Shown here: one piece after another, positions 59,462 to 64,000 of the stretch
Position numbering within the stretch: position 1 is the stretch's first letter
Layout of the letters: the number at the start of each line of letters is the position of its first letter
Origin: Mannheimia pernigra
GTDB lineage: Bacteria > Pseudomonadota > Gammaproteobacteria > Enterobacterales > Pasteurellaceae
Length of the DNA: 64,000 nucleotides
NCBI RefSeq assembly: GCF_013377995.1
Contig: NZ_CP055305.1
Location: 2,046,001 to 2,110,000, forward strand
Direction of reading: 5' to 3'
Position numbers and translations under genes: made by a program
The notes under the pieces: model-generated
The model's database searches: none
What the model was told of the DNA's origin: nothing
The model's input: only the letters and a program-made list of their open reading frames with translations

Positions 59462-59758
59462 ATGTTAGAACAACAACCTACACAAAACCCATTAACAGTA
59501 ACAATGTTAAATTCACAAGCACAACAGGTTAACAAACCTCTGCGTGATAACGTGAAAGCAGCATTAAAAAACTATCTATCTCAATTAAATGGTGAAGATC
59601 CAACAGAATTATACGAATTAGTATTATCTGAAATCGAACACCCAATGTTAGATATGGTGATGCAATATACTCGCGGCAATCAAACTCGTGCAGCAACAAT
59701 GCTAGGCATTAACCGCGGTACATTACGTAAAAAATTAAAAAAATACGGTATGGGTTAA
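59462..59758 (+). CDS. fis: DNA-binding protein Fis
   Basis: Fis is a nucleoid protein that activates rRNA and tRNA promoters and bends DNA at recombination sites. The ATG at 59462 gives 98 residues, exactly the E. coli length; a TTG four codons earlier is rejected. The C-terminal 50 residues, from PMLDMVMQYTRGNQTRAA through INRGTLRKKLKKYGMG, are almost invariant and form the helix-turn-helix. The N-terminal part is more variable, as usual. Second gene of dusB-fis. Confidence 0.97.
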   Translation: MLEQQPTQNPLTVTMLNSQAQQVNKPLRDNVKAALKNYLSQLNGEDPTELYELVLSEIEHPMLDMVMQYTRGNQTRAATMLGINRGTLRKKLKKYGMG

Positions 59759-59774
59759 TCTAAAACTCATAAAA

Positions 59775-59821
59775 AAATGCACCTTAAACAGTCTTGATAA
59801 ACTGATTAAGGTGCAATTTTT
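59775..59821 (+). terminator. fis terminator
   Basis: AATGCACCTTAA pairs with TTAAGGTGCAATT around an inner ACAGT/ACTGA segment, followed by TTTT. It lies directly after the fis stop. Confidence 0.75.
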
Positions 59822-59860
59822 AAGTAAAGAAAAACGCTAAATATTATCTATTTAGCGTTT
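59821..59860 (-). terminator. tbpA terminator
   Basis: An 11-bp stem AAACGCTAAAT / ATTTAGCGTTT (59832-59842 with 59850-59860). On the minus strand the stem is followed by TTTCTTTACTTA. It lies 13 bases beyond the tbpA stop. Confidence 0.75.
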
Positions 59861-59873
59861 TTTCTTTTTAGTT

Positions 59874-62672
59874 TTAGAACTTCATCTCAAATGCAAGGCT
59901 GAAATTACGTCCTGGTGCTGCGAAACGAGTGTAGTTATTACCCGTATCTTGGTTTATTGCAGTACTAGATGATTGGCGGACTGATTCCCAAGTACTGTAT
60001 TTACGATTCATCAGGTTATAAATACCCGCTCGTAGGGTATAGTTTTTATAATTAACATAACCGGTTAAATCGTGTGTATACCAAGAACCAGTCACTTTTC
60101 CACCTAAATCAACACGATGGATACCATAGTGACGGGTACCTTTAATTTCATCAGCATTTTTTGCTTTAGAATACGTGGTTGTCAAATTAATTCCCCATTT
60201 TTGTTCAGGGTGATCATAACCAACACCTAATACATATTTACCTGGTTGAATAGCCTCTAAAGTTGGGTCATTTACAGCGTGTAATGTCGGATCATTAAGG
60301 CTACGTTTTTTCACTTTAACTTTATTGTAAGCTAAGTGTGCATTAAAGCCATCAGGAATAAAAGACATTAAGCCGTGAAGATCCCATTTTGAGACAACAT
60401 TAATACCATTTAATGTTACATCTTGCACATTATGATAATTATCAATACAGGTTACCGTACTGTCATCTTTTTTACAGGCTTCGGCGATCATCCCCTTATA
60501 CTGATTATGGAAGTAACTAAGATCGATATAACCAAAATTGCCTTTAAAGCTAATGCCAAATTCGTGGTTAATAGATTTTTCTACGTTTAAACGACGATTA
60601 CGATGCTCTCTTTGAAGAGACTCATCATTCGTGTTACCGATATGTTTACGCTTTCCATACAGTTCATAGAATGCTGGTACTCTAAACCCATTCGAGATAC
60701 GGTAAGAGAACGAGACAAAATCTGTTGGTTTGAGCGTTATACCGCTATTCCAAGACCAATTACGATACGTTTTACTAACTGTCCAAGGATCTGAAGATTT
60801 AAAACGATGTTCATCAAATCGTACTCCAAGCCCTAAATCAACATATTGACTACTCATTAAATCACGTAAGCCAATAAAGCGATTATGCCCTTTAATAGTA
60901 CGAGTTTCACAGTTAAGAATACCACCACGACTGTTGTTACAAAGCGATTTTGTCACAATGCTGCGAGGCTTACGCACATAAACATCTGGGTTATCCAAAC
61001 GTCCTTGTCCACTTTCGTGAATATAACCCGCTTCCGTATATTGAGCGTGCCAATCACCGCGTTCAAGATCAGAACTGAATTTATCCAAACCAATATTGAA
61101 ATTAAATTTATGTTGCTGTTTAAACCAATCTCGACCAGCGGTAACGGCTTTACTTAAATCTAGCTGGATGGTCTGATGTTTTTCACGATAAGTATTTTTC
61201 TCAGTTTCATACATAGACCAAGGCTTGTCTAAACTTGGGCGGCAATGCTTGCTCACAACTGGATAGTCGCTACAATGCAAGCGGTGCATCTTACTATGTA
61301 AAGCAATATCTTGTTTGTCCCAACTTAGTGTTGCCTTGTCTAACCAAGTCGGCTTCTCTACTTGATATTCATACTTTAATCCAACACGACGTTTATAGTG
61401 ACGCTCATCGAAAAATTTAGCTCTACTATATCGAGTACCGTAAGGAATAGTCTTATCGAAAACCAATCCATTTAATAAAATATCACCTTCGTACACTTGA
61501 CTTAATTTATAGAGATTATCCGTACTCGGATTAATGTCATTTTTAGTATAGTAAGCTGGCGTTTGCATATCACGAATATCATAACGTTGAGCTGTATTTT
61601 CAAATACTGTGCCTAAGTAGTGATATGGCGTAAAACGATAGCCAAATTTAAGAAATACGGAATTGCTTTTGTAGTCCATAGGATTCGGTGCAATTCTATC
61701 TTTACCTGTATATTCATTCGCAGAAAGCGTCTCTTTTCTATAGGGTATTTGAGCCAATTGTTGTTTTTCAGCTGCTGACAATTCAGGTGATTCCCTAGAT
61801 GTAAAGTTATCATTATTGATCTTCACATCCGCTCTTGGTGTACAACTTGCTGGTGTCGAGCAATTATCTTTAATAATAAAGAAACGACCGCCTGGTTGCT
61901 CCAATTGACTACCAGGACTAAGATTATAGCGATTTTCATAGCCAGTTAAACGAGCAATTTGATGTTGGATATTATAAGCTTCACTATGAATTTTTGTTTC
62001 CTTAGCGTGACGATGTGTGGCAATCACTAAGGCATCAAATCCACTAGACTGACCAGCCATCGCAATTGATTGCATCAATTCACTATTTTTGCCTACATAG
62101 GCAGTTTTGGTATCCAATCCCCAATTTTGACCCTCTTTAATAATATCTTGAGAATCTTTAGAACGAAAACCAATTGCACCACCTAACGCACCTGATCCAT
62201 ATTCAGCAGAACTTGCCCCTTTGCTCAACTCAATCGAACGAATATTTTCATATTCAATTTCGTTGATTGCTCCGCCATTCGCCTGAGAACCTGAAGTATT
62301 ATAGTGTTGTGCTTGTGGCAAACCGTCCACCAACATTGCCACTCTATTTTTATCTACACCACGAATAGCATAACCACTACTTGCCCCTCTCCCCTGTTCT
62401 ACCACAGAAATACCAGGATCGTAACGTGTTAAATCTCGAATCCTCAAAATTTGATTTTTGCTCATTTCATCATAATTTTTAACGACTTTACCCAAGCCTG
62501 TTACTTCATTTTGTCTCTCATGAGCGTAGCGGCTCTCAGTCACAACAACTTCATCGAGAACTGCAGAATGATCGTTTGTCATTTGATGTTCATTAGCAAA
62601 TAATTGAGAGTGTGAGACGGAAAAAATGACTGCTATAGCAATCGGCGAATAATGGAAAGTATGTTCTTTCAT
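59874..62672 (-). CDS. tbpA: Transferrin-binding protein A (TonB-dependent outer membrane receptor)
   Basis: TbpA binds host transferrin and imports its iron through the outer membrane. The 932-residue protein has a signal peptide (hydrophobic IAIAVIFSVSHSQLFANE), a TonB box DEVVVTESR near residue 40, a plug domain with IRDLTRYDPGISVVEQGRG and YAIRGVDKNRVAMLVDGLPQ near residues 102-121, and a long barrel whose last strand ends NFSLAFEMKF with terminal Phe. Length and the plug are those of TbpA rather than LbpA, and the paired lipoprotein gene lies upstream. Expression depends on the tbpB promoter beyond the window. Confidence 0.95.
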   Translation of the reverse strand: MKEHTFHYSPIAIAVIFSVSHSQLFANEHQMTNDHSAVLDEVVVTESRYAHERQNEVTGLGKVVKNYDEMSKNQILRIRDLTRYDPGISVVEQGRGASSGYAIRGVDKNRVAMLVDGLPQAQHYNTSGSQANGGAINEIEYENIRSIELSKGASSAEYGSGALGGAIGFRSKDSQDIIKEGQNWGLDTKTAYVGKNSELMQSIAMAGQSSGFDALVIATHRHAKETKIHSEAYNIQHQIARLTGYENRYNLSPGSQLEQPGGRFFIIKDNCSTPASCTPRADVKINNDNFTSRESPELSAAEKQQLAQIPYRKETLSANEYTGKDRIAPNPMDYKSNSVFLKFGYRFTPYHYLGTVFENTAQRYDIRDMQTPAYYTKNDINPSTDNLYKLSQVYEGDILLNGLVFDKTIPYGTRYSRAKFFDERHYKRRVGLKYEYQVEKPTWLDKATLSWDKQDIALHSKMHRLHCSDYPVVSKHCRPSLDKPWSMYETEKNTYREKHQTIQLDLSKAVTAGRDWFKQQHKFNFNIGLDKFSSDLERGDWHAQYTEAGYIHESGQGRLDNPDVYVRKPRSIVTKSLCNNSRGGILNCETRTIKGHNRFIGLRDLMSSQYVDLGLGVRFDEHRFKSSDPWTVSKTYRNWSWNSGITLKPTDFVSFSYRISNGFRVPAFYELYGKRKHIGNTNDESLQREHRNRRLNVEKSINHEFGISFKGNFGYIDLSYFHNQYKGMIAEACKKDDSTVTCIDNYHNVQDVTLNGINVVSKWDLHGLMSFIPDGFNAHLAYNKVKVKKRSLNDPTLHAVNDPTLEAIQPGKYVLGVGYDHPEQKWGINLTTTYSKAKNADEIKGTRHYGIHRVDLGGKVTGSWYTHDLTGYVNYKNYTLRAGIYNLMNRKYSTWESVRQSSSTAINQDTGNNYTRFAAPGRNFSLAFEMKF

Positions 62673-62714
62673 TGTTTTATTTATCCTTTAGATTTTACAT
62701 TTTTTTGGCGAAAA

Positions 62715-62738
62715 TTACCCGCTTGTTAGAGCGGGTAA
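62715..62738 (-). terminator. Intercistronic hairpin between tbpB and tbpA
   Basis: A perfect 9-bp stem TTACCCGCT / AGCGGGTAA with a six-base loop occupies the 85-base gap; on the minus strand TTTTCG follows. The short T tail suggests partial termination or mRNA stabilisation, which would set the tbpB:tbpA ratio. Confidence 0.5.
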
Positions 62739-62757
62739 GTCTTGGCTTATTCTCTAC

Positions 62758-64000
62758 CTAGCGTTTTCCACCGAAAGTGATACTCACTTTATCTTTATTA
62801 GTTTCTGCACTATGCACAATGCCGCCTAATTCAGCAGCTTGCGGACCATAAAAACCACCTTCAAATTTGGCATTAAGATGAACAACTGTACCACCAGCTG
62901 TACTCTTATTATCAATATTAAAGCCTTTTTCACCCGTTTTTGCTGTACCGCTAAAACCATTGCCTTCAATCTTTCCATCTAATGTCAGCATCGGATTTGT
63001 CTCTAAACCATCATTCGCAATCAATTTACCTTCAATCTTCTTATCGGCAAAATTCACATCAAATATAGAACGAGTGCCATGAGCTTTATCACTTGGCGAA
63101 TCACCACCTACACCCCCATTCTTACTACGAATAATTCCATCCCAAGTACCAGTATAACGATAAATACGAGCCTCTTTTGGTAAATCAGCAACTGCCGTAC
63201 GTTCACCCACTAAGTATTGATGCCCGTCTTTATTATCTTGGCTGTCTTGTTCAAATGTGCCGAATTTAACATAGTCTAAATTATTACAACAGACTGAAAT
63301 TTTGTAATCTTTACCATTTATATTTTTTGTTAATACTTGATAAAAATCCATATCAGCAAAACGTGTTTTTTCTTCTGGCAATAAAGCAATTTGAACACCA
63401 TCAATAACTAAATGAGTTGCCAGACCAAAAGTATCCATATCTGATTTAGCCAAATCTTTCAAACTCACTTGCACTGAATCAAATTTCTTTTCGACCTTGT
63501 CTTCACCTTTTTCATCACGCTTACCCGCAAATACAACGAAAATTGATTTGTCATCTGCCAAAAATTTTCCCGCAAGTTCCTGAGCTTTATCGCCATAAAA
63601 ACCGCCTTCTACTGTATTACTATCTTTACCAAAGTAAGGATCGTCTGTTTTTAAAGCCTTTGCCTTACCATTAAAGCGGTTTCCGTGGATATTCGCTTCT
63701 ATCTTATAATGATCAGTAATTTCCTGCTTGTCCTTTTCCCTTGGATTTACATAGCCATTTTTAGTTAAAGTACCTTTAAGCGTTTTATCGCTAAAATTAA
63801 CCTCAAACTTACTACTATGCCCTATAGGATTGCCTTCCACCTCTGTATTTGCTTGGTTGTTTTCTGGCGTAGCCCCAACATTCGTACCAGCATCACCTCC
63901 TTCAAAATACTTACTTTTATTTTTTGCAGATGCATTAGTAGTAAAATCCCAAGTTCCTTCATAAGTTGCTATTTGGGTTGGGAAAGCTTTAGATGGTTGA
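62758..64000 (-). CDS. tbpB: Transferrin-binding protein B (surface lipoprotein), 3' part
   Basis: TbpB is the outer-leaflet lipoprotein that captures iron-loaded transferrin and hands it to TbpA. The frame is open to the right edge, about 413 residues, lacking the start and lipobox. It includes the end of the N lobe and the C lobe, each a handle plus eight-stranded barrel: YEGTWDF near the edge, FEVNFSDKTLKGTLTKNGY, EGGFYGDKAQELAGKFL, and in the C lobe IYRYTGTWDGII, FDVNFADKKIEGKL, GGFYGPQAAELGGIV and the ending VSITFGGKR. A GTG at 63840 inside the frame is not the start. It is directly upstream of tbpA. Confidence 0.93.
   Translation of the reverse strand, partial: QPSKAFPTQIATYEGTWDFTTNASAKNKSKYFEGGDAGTNVGATPENNQANTEVEGNPIGHSSKFEVNFSDKTLKGTLTKNGYVNPREKDKQEITDHYKIEANIHGNRFNGKAKALKTDDPYFGKDSNTVEGGFYGDKAQELAGKFLADDKSIFVVFAGKRDEKGEDKVEKKFDSVQVSLKDLAKSDMDTFGLATHLVIDGVQIALLPEEKTRFADMDFYQVLTKNINGKDYKISVCCNNLDYVKFGTFEQDSQDNKDGHQYLVGERTAVADLPKEARIYRYTGTWDGIIRSKNGGVGGDSPSDKAHGTRSIFDVNFADKKIEGKLIANDGLETNPMLTLDGKIEGNGFSGTAKTGEKGFNIDNKSTAGGTVVHLNAKFEGGFYGPQAAELGGIVHSAETNKDKVSITFGGKR

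Noticed and set aside
63838..63840. GTG as the start of tbpB
   Set aside because: The frame continues upstream to the window edge with TbpB-like sequence (YEGTWDF), so this codon is internal.
1..64000. tRNA, rRNA, transposase or prophage genes
   Set aside because: None could be recognised by eye on either strand; a covariance-model or transposase search was not possible here.

Overview
The window is chromosomal DNA of a Pasteurellaceae bacterium. Housekeeping genes (rho, recF, pgi, pykA, fis, priA) read as Haemophilus/Actinobacillus-type orthologues. The DNA is AT-rich, and the 9-mer ACAAGCGGT or its complement recurs every few kilobases. That is the core of the Actinobacillus pleuropneumoniae-type DNA uptake signal sequence (USS), not the Haemophilus influenzae type (AAGTGCGGT). 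With a tbpB-tbpA transferrin receptor pair this points to the Actinobacillus/Mannheimia/Bibersteinia group. The species cannot be fixed from sequence alone.

Layout. 1-2.7 kb: 5' part of recD, alr and an AraC-type regulator. 2.7-7.5 kb: anaerobic DMSO reductase dmsABC with its chaperone dmsD and an FNR-type promoter. 7.6-10.96 kb: a trimeric autotransporter adhesin whose start region holds 23.5 copies of a GTGA tetranucleotide; as sequenced it is out of frame (phase OFF). It is bracketed by two identical USS palindromes. 11-18 kb: sodA, thrL attenuator-thrA-thrB, cysK, rho, napF. 18.6-21.8 kb: argCBD under tandem ARG boxes. 21.9-25.6 kb: nucleoside salvage (nupC-deoC-deoD) and msrA. 25.7-32.9 kb: a surface-glycan locus (neuA fused to an SGNH hydrolase, a flippase, a GT52 sialyltransferase-type enzyme, a GT25, a Wzy-like protein and two GT2 enzymes), probably building a sialylated lipooligosaccharide or O-unit.

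33-51 kb is mostly core metabolism and DNA maintenance: a DUF218 protein, priA, alaA, menF, queC under a preQ1 riboswitch, ubiK, pgi, the artPIQM arginine transporter under a second pair of ARG boxes, dsbD, epmC, ilvE, grxD, ybaB-recR and recF. 51.07-52.69 kb is an island with no USS: a convergent pair encoding an E1-type colicin immunity protein and a 418-residue pore-forming colicin-like bacteriocin with a candidate TonB box. 52.8-58.3 kb: tyrA, aroG (TyrR box), opsX, pykA, sixA. 58.4-64 kb: dusB-fis, then tbpA and most of tbpB, which runs off the right edge.

The two most notable systems are the chromosomal pore-forming bacteriocin with its immunity gene and the phase-variable trimeric autotransporter. 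Two regulatory themes recur: ArgR boxes 21 bp apart in front of both arginine synthesis and arginine import, and hairpins built from inverted USS copies used as terminators. No tRNA, rRNA, CRISPR array, transposase or prophage gene was seen.
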